A DNA stretch of 64,000 nt from Janthinobacterium tructae (GCF_006517255.1 NZ_CP041185.1:6138001-6202000); one strand, 5' to 3'; positions 1 to 8,900 are shown, numbered from the stretch's first letter. Translations and numbers: made by a program. Notes: generated from the letters alone by a model not told the origin.

Positions 1-828
1 GGGCAGCCTGGTCGCTGGCGACAGCCTGAACGGCGTGCTGCGCCGTGCTGCCGGTGAAAACGTGGGCAGCTACACGATCGACGCCTCGGCCTTGGCCAAC
101 GGCAACTATGTGGTGACGGCGCACAACGGCGCCTTGAGCATCGATGCGCGCCCGATCACGGTAACGGCCGATGCGAAAAGCAAGGTCTACGGCAACGTCG
201 ATCCTGGCCTGACGTACCAGGTGACGCAGGGCAGCCTGGTCGCTGGCGACAGCTTGGGTGGCGTGCTGCGCCGTGCTGCTGGTGAAAACGTGGGCAGCTA
301 CACGATCGACGCCTCGGCCCTGGCCAATGGCAACTATGTGGTGACGGCGCATGACGGCGCCTTGAGCATCGATGCGCGCCCGATCACGGTAACGGCTGAT
401 GCGAAAAGCAAGGTCTACGGCAACGTCGATCCTGGCCTGACGTACCAGGTGACGCAGGGCAGCCTGGTCGCTGGCGACAGCCTGTCCGGCGCCTTGCGCC
501 GCGTGGCCGGTGAAAACGTGGGCAGCTACACGATCGACGCCTCGGCTCTGGCCAATGGCAACTATGTGGTGACGGCGCACAACGGCGCCTTGAGCATCGA
601 TGCGCGCCCGATCACGGTAACGGCCGATGCGAAGAGCAAGGTCTACGGCAACGTCGATCCTGGCCTGACGTACCAGGTGACGCAGGGCAGCCTGGTCGCT
701 GGCGACAGCCTGGGTGGCGTGCTGCGCCGTGCTGCCGGTGAAAACGTGGGCAGCTACACGATCGACGCCTCGGCTCTGGCCAACGGCAACTATGTGGTGA
801 CGGCGCACAACGGCGCCTTGAGCATCGC
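1..828 (+). repeat. Tandem 228-bp coding repeat (MBG domain array)
   Basis: A 228-bp unit (76 codons) recurs about 3.6 times. The phrase starting gggcagcctggtcgctggcg occurs at 1, 229, 457 and 685. Copies differ mainly at a few positions, such as AAGEN/VAGEN, GGVL/SGAL and AHNG/AHDG. Near identity at third codon positions points to recent duplication or gene conversion. The array continues beyond the left edge. Confidence 0.95.
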
Positions 829-1156
829 CGCTGATCCAGGACTGGAAAATGCGATTCGCCTGGCGCGGCGCCAAGTCACCACTGGCACCAATGATGTGGC
901 GGCGGGCACGGCGGAAAACGCCGGGGCACTAGCCGTAGCGGGTGTCGCGGCATATGCCGTGCCCGGCGACGGCAGTAAGCCTGATAGCGGCGTCAACCTG
1001 ATCGGCGGACTGGCGCTGGTGCCGGTAACTGATGCGGTGCACGCCACGCCAGCGCAGGGAGGTAGCGGCACGCCTGGCTTTACGCGCATCTTTGTCGTCA
1101 ACGGCGGCATTAATGTGCTGGCTGCCGCGCCGGTAGACGGAGGAGTGGCGCAATGA
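2..1156 (+). CDS. Two-partner-secretion adhesin with MBG repeats, C-terminal part (5' end outside window)
   Basis: The frame is open from base 2, so this is the 3' end of a longer gene. The visible ~384 residues begin with MBG-type repeats of 76 residues (motifs VYGNVDPGLTYQV, GENVGSYTIDASAL, NYVVTAHNGALSI), the Ig-like domain typical of filamentous-haemagglutinin-like exoproteins. A non-repeated tail of about 100 residues follows from LENAIRLARR. No Cys is visible, as is usual for TpsA proteins. The stop (TGA 1154-1156) overlaps the ATG of the downstream TpsB gene in an ATGA arrangement, so the two are translationally coupled, adhesin first. Partner and direction support an exported surface adhesin. 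The N-terminal signal and TPS domain cannot be seen. Adhesion itself is inferred from the family. Confidence 0.85.
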   Translation, partial: GSLVAGDSLNGVLRRAAGENVGSYTIDASALANGNYVVTAHNGALSIDARPITVTADAKSKVYGNVDPGLTYQVTQGSLVAGDSLGGVLRRAAGENVGSYTIDASALANGNYVVTAHDGALSIDARPITVTADAKSKVYGNVDPGLTYQVTQGSLVAGDSLSGALRRVAGENVGSYTIDASALANGNYVVTAHNGALSIDARPITVTADAKSKVYGNVDPGLTYQVTQGSLVAGDSLGGVLRRAAGENVGSYTIDASALANGNYVVTAHNGALSIAADPGLENAIRLARRQVTTGTNDVAAGTAENAGALAVAGVAAYAVPGDGSKPDSGVNLIGGLALVPVTDAVHATPAQGGSGTPGFTRIFVVNGGINVLAAAPVDGGVAQ

Positions 1157-2850
1157 TTGTACTGATTCAACAAACAAAAAAATCGATGAAAAAACAACAA
1201 CTACCTCGGCGCAACACTGTTGCCATGGCGCTGAGCGTCGCCTTATTACATTTTTCGCCCGCCGCACAGGCGCAGGTTCCGCCTGACGCGGGCCAGACCT
1301 TGCAGCAACTTCAGCCGCCGATCGCAGCGCCGCGCGAAAGCCAGCCTTTGAAGATACAGGCGCCGCTCGATTCCGCGCCCATCGCGCCGGGAGGGGCGGC
1401 CGTCATCTTGAATGCGGTCAAGCTGAGTGGCAATTCCGTGTTCAGCGAAGAAACGCTGCGCGCGGCGTTGGGCGACGTCACGGGCAAGACGTTCGACCTG
1501 GCCGGCTTGCGCGGCCTGGCCCAGCGCATCACGGACGTTTACCAGGCGGGCGGCTATCCGTTCGCCCGCGCCATCCTGCCGCCGCAAGACCTGGCGAACG
1601 GTGACTTGCGCATCGAGGTGATCGAGGGACGTTATGGCGTGGTGCAGGCACAGGGCGACGATACCGGCCTGGCGCGGCAAGCGACAGCTTTCCTCGATGG
1701 CTTGTTTCCTGGCAGCGTGATCGCCAGTGCACCGCTGGAACGCGCCGCCCTGTTGCTCGATGATTTGCCTGGCATCCAGACCAGCGCCACGATGCGTCCT
1801 GGCACGCAGGCGGGGACGGGCGATTTGATCGTCCAGGTCGCCCGCGACCAGCGCGTGCGCGGCGACATCGGCCTGGACAATGCCGGCAGCCGCTACACGG
1901 GGAAAAACCGCGTGCGTGCGAATGTCGACATCAATAGTCCCTTCCTGCTGGGCGACCAGCTCACCGTGCGTGCGCTGCTGAGCGAGGAGAAATTGTGGCT
2001 TGGCTCGCTTGGCTACAGCCTGCCGCTGGGCACGTCCGGCTTGCGCGGCAATGTCGGCTACTCACATACCAGCTATGAGCTGGCGAAGGAATTCGCCAGT
2101 CTGCATGCGAACGGAACTGCGAAGGTTGCCAGCGCTGGCCTCAGCTATCCCATCCTGCGCTCGCAAAAGGCCAATCTGACCTTGATCGCCACTTATCAAT
2201 CGAAGGATTTGCACGATAACCGCGATAGCACCCAGACCTACGAAAGCAAGTCCAGCCAGTCCATGCCACTGGCCCTGCAATTCGATTACCGCGACGCGTT
2301 CGATGGCATCACCTATGGCAGCGCGAGCTGGACTCCAGGCAAGCTGAAACTCGATGCGGGCTTGACGGCCGTTGATGATTACAAGAGCAACGGTCGTTTT
2401 CACAAGGTCAACCTCGACGTGGTGCGCTTGCAATCCTTGCCCGCCGGTTTCAACCTGATGGCCCACCTGAGCTGGCAGCAAGCCAACAAGAACCTGGATT
2501 CGTCCGAAAAGCTGAGTCTGGGCGGCGCCAGTGGCGTGCGCGCATATCCATCGGGTGAAGCCACCGGCGACGAGGGGGGGCTGGTACAGCTGGAACTGCG
2601 CTATGACGCCGGCGCCTATACGCCATATGCCTTCATGGATGCGGGCCGCATCACGGTCAACGCCAAGCCGGTGGCGGCCGGTGACAACCGGCGCAGCCTG
2701 AGCGGCGGCGGCCTGGGCTTGCGCTACCAGCGGCAGGCATGGAGTGCAGACGTGGCTCTGGCCTGGCGCAGCATAGGTGGCCGTTCACTGTCGGAAACGA
2801 ACAGCGATCCCAAACCGCGCGTCTGGCTGAATGTGGAATACCGCTTTTAG
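1153..2850 (+). CDS. TpsB-family outer-membrane transporter (ShlB/FhaC/HecB type)
   Basis: This 565-residue protein should form the outer-membrane barrel that secretes the adhesin encoded just upstream. After a signal-like stretch (MKKQQLPRRN then a hydrophobic run ending AAQAQ) comes a Pro/Gln-rich linker, a POTRA-like region (about residues 85-165, with LRGLAQRITDVYQAGGYPFARAILPPQ), and a barrel domain ending in aromatic WLNVEYRF, the expected terminal Phe for BAM insertion. The length fits the family (550-600). The ATG at 1153 has a strong GGAGGAG and overlaps the preceding stop. An in-frame ATG at 1186 would give a cleaner signal peptide but has no ribosome binding site. A second copy of this family lies at 20141. 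Confidence 0.92.
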   Translation: MIVLIQQTKKSMKKQQLPRRNTVAMALSVALLHFSPAAQAQVPPDAGQTLQQLQPPIAAPRESQPLKIQAPLDSAPIAPGGAAVILNAVKLSGNSVFSEETLRAALGDVTGKTFDLAGLRGLAQRITDVYQAGGYPFARAILPPQDLANGDLRIEVIEGRYGVVQAQGDDTGLARQATAFLDGLFPGSVIASAPLERAALLLDDLPGIQTSATMRPGTQAGTGDLIVQVARDQRVRGDIGLDNAGSRYTGKNRVRANVDINSPFLLGDQLTVRALLSEEKLWLGSLGYSLPLGTSGLRGNVGYSHTSYELAKEFASLHANGTAKVASAGLSYPILRSQKANLTLIATYQSKDLHDNRDSTQTYESKSSQSMPLALQFDYRDAFDGITYGSASWTPGKLKLDAGLTAVDDYKSNGRFHKVNLDVVRLQSLPAGFNLMAHLSWQQANKNLDSSEKLSLGGASGVRAYPSGEATGDEGGLVQLELRYDAGAYTPYAFMDAGRITVNAKPVAAGDNRRSLSGGGLGLRYQRQAWSADVALAWRSIGGRSLSETNSDPKPRVWLNVEYRF

Positions 2851-2895
2851 CTTGTAGTTCGTCGGATGGCAAGGTGCACGGTTGACGCGTGCGCC

Positions 2896-2924
2896 TTGCA
2901 AAATATGCAAACACCCGTTATATT
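2896..2924 (+). promoter_or_regulatory. Possible sigma-70 promoter for the RNA ligase gene
   Basis: TTGCAA (2896-2901) and TATATT (2919-2924) are 17 bp apart. The -35 lies inside the inverted repeat TTGCA-aaata-TGCAA (2896-2910), which could be an operator. A further small palindrome, ggttctttccagaacc, lies at 2928-2943. The leader to the chosen start at 3170 would be about 240 nt. Apart from these elements I see nothing in 2851-3169; the ORFs there look like chance. Confidence 0.35.
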
Positions 2925-3169
2925 CCCGGTTCTTTCCAGAACCTCTTCCTTATTGGAGCCAAAAGTGCCTCGCTTCTTCGCCATCACCTGCTAACGCTGA
3001 CGAAATGCTCTTGCAGCATCGTTCGGCGCGTTGACGCCCCCGATTGCTGCGGCACTGCTCTTTCCGCACACGTATCCAGGACCACCGTCCTGATCGTCCA
3101 CGCCCGAACACGTCGTCAGCACCCCTGACCCTGTATGGACACGCCCCGGTGAACGCGGCGTGGGACGCT

Positions 3170-4057
3170 ATGTTTTTACAATCTTTGCCTTTATTTAAAT
3201 ACCCGCGCACGCCGCACCTGGAAGGCTCGCGCCTGCAGGACGGCGACGACGGCTCGGACCAGATGCCCCTGAAAAAGCTGGCCGGCCAGTACGTCGTCAT
3301 CGAGGAAAAAATCGATGGCGCCAACTCCGCCGTGTCGTTCAGCGATGCGGGCGAGGTGCTGCTGCAGTCGCGCGGCCATTACCTGGCGGGCGGCGGCAGC
3401 GAACGCCAGTTCAACCTGTTCAAACCGTGGGCGCATGCGCATGAACACGCCTTGCTGCATCTGCTGGAAGATCAGTATGTGCTGTTTGGGGAATGGTCGT
3501 ACAGCAAGCATTCCGTGTTTTACGACCGGCTGCCTCATTACTTCAACGAGTTCGACGTGTACTGCCGCCGTACGCAAATGTTCCTGTCCACGGCGCGCCG
3601 CCACGCCATGCTGGCCGGCTCGCCCGTGCTATCGGTCCCCGTGCTGTATGCGGGCCTGATGCCCACGTCGCCCAAGCAGCTGTGGCAACTGCTGCGCCAC
3701 TCGCTGGCCAAGTCCCTTTTGTGGCGCGACGCTTTCGAGGGTGTGGTGGCGCGCGAACGCCTGCCGCTGGACCTGTGCTGGAAGCAGACGGACAAGTCCG
3801 ACCATGCGGAAGGCCTGTACCTGAAAGTGGAAGACGACGAGCAAGTGCTGGCCCGCTACAAGCTGGTGCGGCATGATTTTACGCAAACCATCCTCGACAG
3901 CGGCTCGCACCACAGCATGCGGCCCCTGATCCCGAACCAGCTGGCCGACGGCGTGGACCTGTACGCGCCGCAGCCGCTGGTCACGTGGGAAAGCCTGGGT
4001 TTGCATACCTGCCAGTCGCTCGACGAACTGGCAGCATTCTCAAGGAGTATGAAATGA
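3170..4057 (+). CDS. RNA ligase family protein (nucleotidyltransferase)
   Basis: This 295-residue protein shows the covalent nucleotidyltransferase motifs of ATP-dependent RNA ligases. Motif I is EEKIDGANS, with Lys47 as the expected AMP-accepting lysine. GEWSYSKHSVFYDRL and YFNEFDVY resemble motif III/IIIa. FEGVVARERL fits motif IV and LYLKVEDDEQVLARYK motif V. Such enzymes seal 3'-OH/5'-P RNA ends; the exact substrate is not readable. The frame extends upstream to 3044, but that part is Arg/Pro-rich and unlike the family, so I start at MFLQSLPLF, although its ribosome binding site is weak. The 3' end overlaps the HD/kinase gene (ATGA), so ligase and kinase are probably made together as an RNA end-repair pair. 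Confidence 0.82.
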   Translation: MFLQSLPLFKYPRTPHLEGSRLQDGDDGSDQMPLKKLAGQYVVIEEKIDGANSAVSFSDAGEVLLQSRGHYLAGGGSERQFNLFKPWAHAHEHALLHLLEDQYVLFGEWSYSKHSVFYDRLPHYFNEFDVYCRRTQMFLSTARRHAMLAGSPVLSVPVLYAGLMPTSPKQLWQLLRHSLAKSLLWRDAFEGVVARERLPLDLCWKQTDKSDHAEGLYLKVEDDEQVLARYKLVRHDFTQTILDSGSHHSMRPLIPNQLADGVDLYAPQPLVTWESLGLHTCQSLDELAAFSRSMK

Positions 4058-5196
4058 TGAATTGGAAAACCCTGCAGCAACTGGTGCCCATAGCGGGCCA
4101 GTCGCCCGACTTCAGCGCCTGCTTGGCCGCTTTCCCGCAGCTGGAACTGGCCAAGACGACGCCGCAAAACCCCGTATATCACGCGGAAGGCGATGTGTGG
4201 ACGCATACCATGATGGTGGTCGAGTCCCTGCTGGCCATGCTTGAGTACCAGCAAGCCACGCGGGCGGAACAGGAAATCGTGTTCCTGGCCGCCTTGCTGC
4301 ACGACGTGGCCAAGTGCAGCACCACGGTGATCGACCCGGTGACGGGCGCCATCGGCCAGCCTGGCCACTCGCGCAAGGGCGCGCTCGATGCGCGCATCGC
4401 CTTGTGGGACTATGACGTGCCGTTTGCCGTGCGCGAGGAAATCTGTCGCCTGATCAATGTGCACCAGGTGCCGTTCTTTGCGCTGGAAACATCGCGGCGT
4501 GGTGTCACGCCCGAGTTCACCGTGCGCGAACTGTCGTGGCAGGTCGATATCCGCCTGCTGGCCATGCTGGCCGAGGCCGATATCTGCGGGCGTATCTGCC
4601 CGGACCCGCAGCGCATCCTCGACGCCATCGAGCTGTTCCGGGAACTGGCGCGCGAGGAGGGCTGCTACGGCCAGCGCAGGGCCTTTGTCGACGACCACAC
4701 GCGCGTCAAATACTTTCGCGGCGCCGAGGCGCATCCCGATTATTCCCTGTTCCAGGAGCCGGGTTCGCACGTGATCGTCATGTCGGGTTTGCCCGCCTCC
4801 GGTAAAAACACGTGGGTGGACAAGCACCATCCGCGCCTGCCCGTCGTGTCCTTCGACGACGCGCGCACGGCCCTGGGCTTGAAGCATGGCAAGAACGAGG
4901 GGCAGGTGGGCGATTATGCGGAAGAGCGGGCGCGCGAACTGCTGCGCCGTGGCGAACCGTTCGTGTGGAACGCCACGCATCTGTCCAAGCTGATGCGCGA
5001 AAAGACGCTCAACCTGCTCTACAAATACCACGCGCAGGTGGAGCTGGTGTACCTGGAGCAGCCGCGCAAGGAATTGCTGCGGCGCAACGGCCAGCGAGAC
5101 ACGTCGCTCAGCAACAAGAAGCTGCAAGCGATGTTGTGGAACTGGGAAATCCCGCTGCCGATGGAAGCGCACACGGTGCGCTACGAGGTCAGCTGA
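4054..5196 (+). CDS. HD-domain and P-loop polynucleotide-kinase-like fusion
   Basis: This 380-residue fusion has two parts. The N-terminal half is an HD phosphohydrolase: His51 in HTMMVVESL and the HD pair His83-Asp84 in LLHDVAK, with later NVHQVPFF and EADICGR. The C-terminal half is a P-loop kinase: Walker A GLPASGKNT at about 245-253, then VSFDDAR and a lid-like RARELLRRGEPFVWNATHL. This resembles T4 Pnkp-like 5'-kinases, so I infer end healing (phosphate removal and 5' phosphorylation) before sealing by the ligase. AAGGAG at 4042-4047 serves either ATG 4054 or ATG 4057; 4054 overlaps the ligase stop. The gene ends 4 bp before the converging CobT-like gene. tRNA or mRNA repair is inference. 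Confidence 0.8.
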   Translation: MMNWKTLQQLVPIAGQSPDFSACLAAFPQLELAKTTPQNPVYHAEGDVWTHTMMVVESLLAMLEYQQATRAEQEIVFLAALLHDVAKCSTTVIDPVTGAIGQPGHSRKGALDARIALWDYDVPFAVREEICRLINVHQVPFFALETSRRGVTPEFTVRELSWQVDIRLLAMLAEADICGRICPDPQRILDAIELFRELAREEGCYGQRRAFVDDHTRVKYFRGAEAHPDYSLFQEPGSHVIVMSGLPASGKNTWVDKHHPRLPVVSFDDARTALGLKHGKNEGQVGDYAEERARELLRRGEPFVWNATHLSKLMREKTLNLLYKYHAQVELVYLEQPRKELLRRNGQRDTSLSNKKLQAMLWNWEIPLPMEAHTVRYEVS

Positions 5197-5200
5197 ACGT

Positions 5201-6931
5201 TTAGCGTTTGCGCCCACCCAGCAGCTGGGCGATCTCGCTGAACAGTTCATTGTTCAGCGAGGCGGGCAGGGTGGTGGCCAGGCTGCGGCTGTAGTAGGCG
5301 CCCAGGTCCAGGCCCAGGCCCAGCCCGCAAATTTCCACGGCGCCCTGCGCTTCGCGGCGCGCCACCACCTGTTTCAAATGCTGGGCCAGGTAAAACTCGT
5401 CGTTGGCCAGATTCGTGGCCGTATCCATCGGGCAACCGTCGGAGACGACGAGCAGGATGCGCCGCCGTTCCGGGCGCGCCAGCATGCGCGTGCAGGCCCA
5501 GTCCACGGCTTCGCCATCGACGCCTTCGCGGTACAAGTCCGCTTTCAGCAGGGCCGCGATGTCGGGCCGCGCGCGGCGCCAGCGCGTGTCGCCATCCTTG
5601 AACACCATGTGCACGAGTTCGTTCAAACGCCCCGGATTCGCGGGCGAGCGGGCGCGCATCCAGTCGCGTTTTACTCTTCCCCCATTCCACGCACCCGTCG
5701 TAAAGCCCAGCAACTCCGTGCTGATTCCCGCCTGGTCCAGCGCACGCAACAGAATGTCGAGCAGTACGGCCACCGATTCCGCGTGCGTCTTCATGGAACC
5801 GGAGCAGTCGACGAGAAAACTGACCAGGCAATCGGCTTGCGGCAAAAACTGTTCCTTGCGGAATAGCCTGCGCTCGGAAGGCGAGCTGATCAGCTGCGCC
5901 AGGCGCCGCCCATCGATGTATCCCTCTTCCTCGCCAAAGGACCAGCCGTCGCGCCGGGGCACGGCCAGCAATTGCGTGAACCGCCTTGCCAGGCGCGCCG
6001 TGTTGATGCCCAGGCTGGCGATGCGACCATCCATGCGCTCGCGGTAGTCGAGCAGCAGGGCGCGGCGCACCAGTTCTCCCGCGTTTTCCTCGCGGTCGTA
6101 GGCCGTGGAGTATGCCTTGTAGGCGCCATCGCTGTCGCGCAAGGCGCGGCTGTCGCCCAGCGGGGCGGCATCGGGCAGGTGGTCATTATCGCTGTCGAAA
6201 TCGAGCAGCAGCTTGAACGCTGCCTGCGCCTTGGCGTCGCCCCCATCGTCCTGGCTACCGTCGCGCGCCGTTTGCGCCTCTTTCAGCATGGCATCGACGG
6301 CCTGGGCGATGGCCAGCGCGTGGCGCGCAAAGCCGGCTTGATCCAGGCGGTGGCGGCGCAAGCCCGCCAGGTCGCCGCTCAGTTGCGACGACACCGACCA
6401 GCGCGTGGCTTCAATAAAATCTTCCGTTTTTTCCAGTACGGGCCTGGCCGTCAGGCGCGACCAGCACATCTGGAACACTGTATACAAGAGCAAGCCCGAA
6501 GCGCCTTCGGCCAGGCCGGAATCGTAAAACGCGTGCGACCATGCCGTAAAACGGTGGCGCAGGTTGGCGATGACGCCAGCGTGGTGCTCTGGCGCAAGCG
6601 TTTCCACCCTTAACTGCTCCAGCAGCTCAAAGACGAGGCGCGCCACGGGGTCAAGCGGACACAGCGACTTGTGCAGGGCCGCATCCGTATGCAGCAAACG
6701 CAGGGCCACGCTGTCGGCCGCGCCACGCAGCGACGGCAAATCCTGCAGCGCCGCATCGGGCTGCAGATGGGCCGCGTGGATGGGCAGGGGGCGGTGGCCG
6801 TCGTGCAGGCGCCGGCCCCGGTAGCGTATCGAGGAAGAACCACTGAGCGCGCGGATGGCGCCCGCGCACAGTTCATCCGTTTCCTGCTGCTCGCGCGTGT
6901 AGGGAGCAGGCGCGGTCGCGTCCGTACTCAT
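5201..6931 (-). CDS. CobT-like VWA-domain protein (cobaltochelatase subunit family)
   Basis: This 576-residue protein has the layout of CobT. A helical N-terminal region is followed by an acidic middle (LLDFDSDNDHLPD) and a C-terminal von Willebrand A domain with an intact MIDAS: DCSGSMK at 375-381 and VSDGCPMDTATN further on. In cobaltochelatase, CobT and the AAA+ CobS form the ATP-driven chaperone that helps CobN insert cobalt. No CobN or other cobalamin gene is in this window, so the role may be a MoxR/VWA-type chaperone for another target. The start ATG (6929-6931) overlaps the CobS-like stop by 4 bp, so the pair is coupled. It converges on the RNA-repair pair. Family call firm; function open. 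Confidence 0.8.
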   Translation of the reverse strand: MSTDATAPAPYTREQQETDELCAGAIRALSGSSSIRYRGRRLHDGHRPLPIHAAHLQPDAALQDLPSLRGAADSVALRLLHTDAALHKSLCPLDPVARLVFELLEQLRVETLAPEHHAGVIANLRHRFTAWSHAFYDSGLAEGASGLLLYTVFQMCWSRLTARPVLEKTEDFIEATRWSVSSQLSGDLAGLRRHRLDQAGFARHALAIAQAVDAMLKEAQTARDGSQDDGGDAKAQAAFKLLLDFDSDNDHLPDAAPLGDSRALRDSDGAYKAYSTAYDREENAGELVRRALLLDYRERMDGRIASLGINTARLARRFTQLLAVPRRDGWSFGEEEGYIDGRRLAQLISSPSERRLFRKEQFLPQADCLVSFLVDCSGSMKTHAESVAVLLDILLRALDQAGISTELLGFTTGAWNGGRVKRDWMRARSPANPGRLNELVHMVFKDGDTRWRRARPDIAALLKADLYREGVDGEAVDWACTRMLARPERRRILLVVSDGCPMDTATNLANDEFYLAQHLKQVVARREAQGAVEICGLGLGLDLGAYYSRSLATTLPASLNNELFSEIAQLLGGRKR

Positions 6932-7902
6932 GCCTGGCTCGCCAGCAATTCCTCATTGAAACAGCGCTGGTAATACTCGGCCACCATGGGCCGCTCGGCC
7001 TCGTCGCATTTGTTGAGGAAGGACAGGCGGAAGGCCAGGGCCGGGTCGCGGAAGATCTGGCAATTTTCCGCCCAGGTAATCACCGTGCGCGGCGACATCA
7101 GACACGCCAGGTCGCCTGCCGCATAGCCGTGGCGCGTGAGGCTGGCCACGGCCACCATGGCGGCCGCCAGCTGGCGGCCCGCTGCATCGTTCATGGCAGG
7201 GACTCTCGCCAGCACGATTTCCGTTTCTTCCGCTTGCGGCAAATAGTTTAACGTGGCAACGATATTCCAGCGGTCGATCTGCGCGTGATTGAGCACTTGC
7301 GTGCCGTGGTACATGCCGTTCAGGTTGCCCAGGCCCACCGTGTTCGAGGTGGCGAACAAACGGAAGTGGGGATGCGGCGTGATGACCCGGTTCTGGTCGA
7401 GCAAAGTAAACTTGCCGTCGCGTTCGAGGATGCGCTGGATGACGAACATCACGTCGGGGCGGCCCGCGTCGTACTCGTCGAAGATCAGGGCCACTGGGCG
7501 CTGCAGTGACCAGGGCACGATGCCTTCCTGGAATTCGGTGACTTGCTGCTGCTCGCGCAGCACGATGGCGTCCTTGCCGACCAGATCCAGGCGGCTGATG
7601 TGTCCGTCCAGATTGACGCGCACGCAAGGCCAGTTCAGGCGCGCCGCCACCTGCTCGATATGCGTGGACTTGCCCGTGCCGTGCAAGCCTTGCACCATCA
7701 CGCGGCGGTTATGCGTGAAGCCGGCCAGGATCGCCAGGGTCACATCCTGGTTGAAGCGGTAGGCGGGATCGATGTCGGGCACGTGCGCGTCGCGCTCCGT
7801 GAAGACGGGCACGAGCAGGTCGCTGTCGATATGGAACAGGCCGCGCACGGACTGCATGGTTTGCGCTGCGGCGGCGGGGGGATGTTGGCGTGAATCTGGC
7901 AC
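6928..7902 (-). CDS. CobS-like AAA+ ATPase (MoxR superfamily)
   Basis: This 324-residue ATPase matches the CobS type. VPDIDPAYRFNQDVTLAIL precedes Walker A GLHGTGKST (72-80). Walker B is ALIFDEYDAGRPDVMF (Asp142-Glu143), and LFATSNTVGLG forms sensor 1. CobS hexamers bind VWA partners such as the CobT-like protein encoded directly downstream with a 4-bp overlap. I start at the GTG at 7902 because AGGAG precedes it at about 7 nt; an ATG at residue 16 is the alternative. With no CobN nearby, cobalt insertion is not demonstrated. Its IclR neighbour belongs to the taurine locus and is probably unrelated. Confidence 0.82.
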   Translation of the reverse strand: MPDSRQHPPAAAAQTMQSVRGLFHIDSDLLVPVFTERDAHVPDIDPAYRFNQDVTLAILAGFTHNRRVMVQGLHGTGKSTHIEQVAARLNWPCVRVNLDGHISRLDLVGKDAIVLREQQQVTEFQEGIVPWSLQRPVALIFDEYDAGRPDVMFVIQRILERDGKFTLLDQNRVITPHPHFRLFATSNTVGLGNLNGMYHGTQVLNHAQIDRWNIVATLNYLPQAEETEIVLARVPAMNDAAGRQLAAAMVAVASLTRHGYAAGDLACLMSPRTVITWAENCQIFRDPALAFRLSFLNKCDEAERPMVAEYYQRCFNEELLASQA

Positions 7903-7942
7903 CTTGTTCTCCTGTGAAACCGCAGCATGGGCGCTACGGCGG

Positions 7943-8788
7943 TTATGAATGACCGGTTTGTAATGCGGCGTCGTCGTCCCCGCCCGTCGTCGGCATGGTT
8001 TCCGATTCGATGGCGGCCAGGGCTTGCGCGGCGCGTTGTAATGCTGGTAAGAAATGTAAAGCCTTGTCGTGCGTCAAACGGATAATGGGCGCCTGGATCG
8101 CCACGGCCAGGTTCGAGCGGCCGTTCGGGTTCGGTACCAGCACGGCCACGCACAGCAGGCCGGGCAGGAATTCTTCGTCATCTAGCGCGTAGCCGTTGCG
8201 GCGCACCAGTTCCAGTTCGCGTTCCAGCTTGACGGGGTCCGTTTCCGTCTTGTCCGTAAAGCGCGTCAATTCCATGTGGCCCAGCAGGCGGCGCCGTTGC
8301 ACGGGCGTCATTTGCGCCAGGAACAGCTTGCCGCTGGACGAGCAGTGGGCCGGCACGCGCGAGCCGGGGTGCAGATAGAAGCGCAGCGGCGCCGCCGTTT
8401 CCACCCGGTCCAGGTACACCACTTCGCTGCCGCTGAAGGCCGTCAGGTTGCAGCTTTCGCCCACTTCCTCGACCAGCTGGCGCAAGACCATGCGGCGGGC
8501 GCCATGGAAAGTATTGTTAATCAAGAGGTTTGACGCCAGGCGGCGCAGGCGCACGCCGGTGCTGTAGTGGCGGCCATCGCTTTCGCGCTGCAGCACGCCC
8601 ACGCTTTCCAGTTGCTGCAACATGCGGTGCAGGGTGGGTTTCGGCAAGCCCGTTTCTTCCACCAGCGCTTGCAGCGACAGCAACTGGTCTTTCTCGGCAA
8701 TCACTTCCAGCAAGGCAAACAAACGCATCGTGGGCGTGTCGCCTTCCAGTTTTTCCGGCTCAAGTTTTGGGGATGAAATCATGTCCAT
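7943..8788 (-). CDS. IclR-family regulator, probably of the taurine genes
   Basis: This 281-residue protein has the IclR layout. The N-terminal winged helix contains LQALVEETGLPKPTLHRMLQQLESVGVL. The C-terminal effector domain contains VYLDRVETAAPLRFYLHPGSRVPAHCSSSGKLFLA and LPGLLCVAVLVPN, including the Cys often found there. It is transcribed divergently from xsc, and the shared 187-bp intergenic region has an imperfect inverted repeat (8901-8935) whose half-site recurs before tauX. I therefore infer that it controls taurine catabolism, sensing taurine or a derivative. Many bacteria use an MocR-type TauR here, so an IclR regulator is less usual. GAGG precedes the ATG at 8788 at about 6 nt. 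Confidence 0.85.
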   Translation of the reverse strand: MDMISSPKLEPEKLEGDTPTMRLFALLEVIAEKDQLLSLQALVEETGLPKPTLHRMLQQLESVGVLQRESDGRHYSTGVRLRRLASNLLINNTFHGARRMVLRQLVEEVGESCNLTAFSGSEVVYLDRVETAAPLRFYLHPGSRVPAHCSSSGKLFLAQMTPVQRRRLLGHMELTRFTDKTETDPVKLERELELVRRNGYALDDEEFLPGLLCVAVLVPNPNGRSNLAVAIQAPIIRLTHDKALHFLPALQRAAQALAAIESETMPTTGGDDDAALQTGHS

Positions 8789-8900
8789 GGTGGCCTCGGT
8801 GTGGTGTCTGTCGTGTTATTTCATTTTCGAACTCAAATTGTACCGTTTTCTTGAAAATCTGTTTGACTTTTGATTGCTGAACGCTTAAATTGAATTGTAT

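Noticed and set aside
2889..3169. Short ORFs before the RNA ligase gene, and an extended ligase start at 3044
   Set aside because: The encoded peptides are Arg/Pro/Cys-rich without similarity to the ligase family; the family-like sequence begins at 3170.
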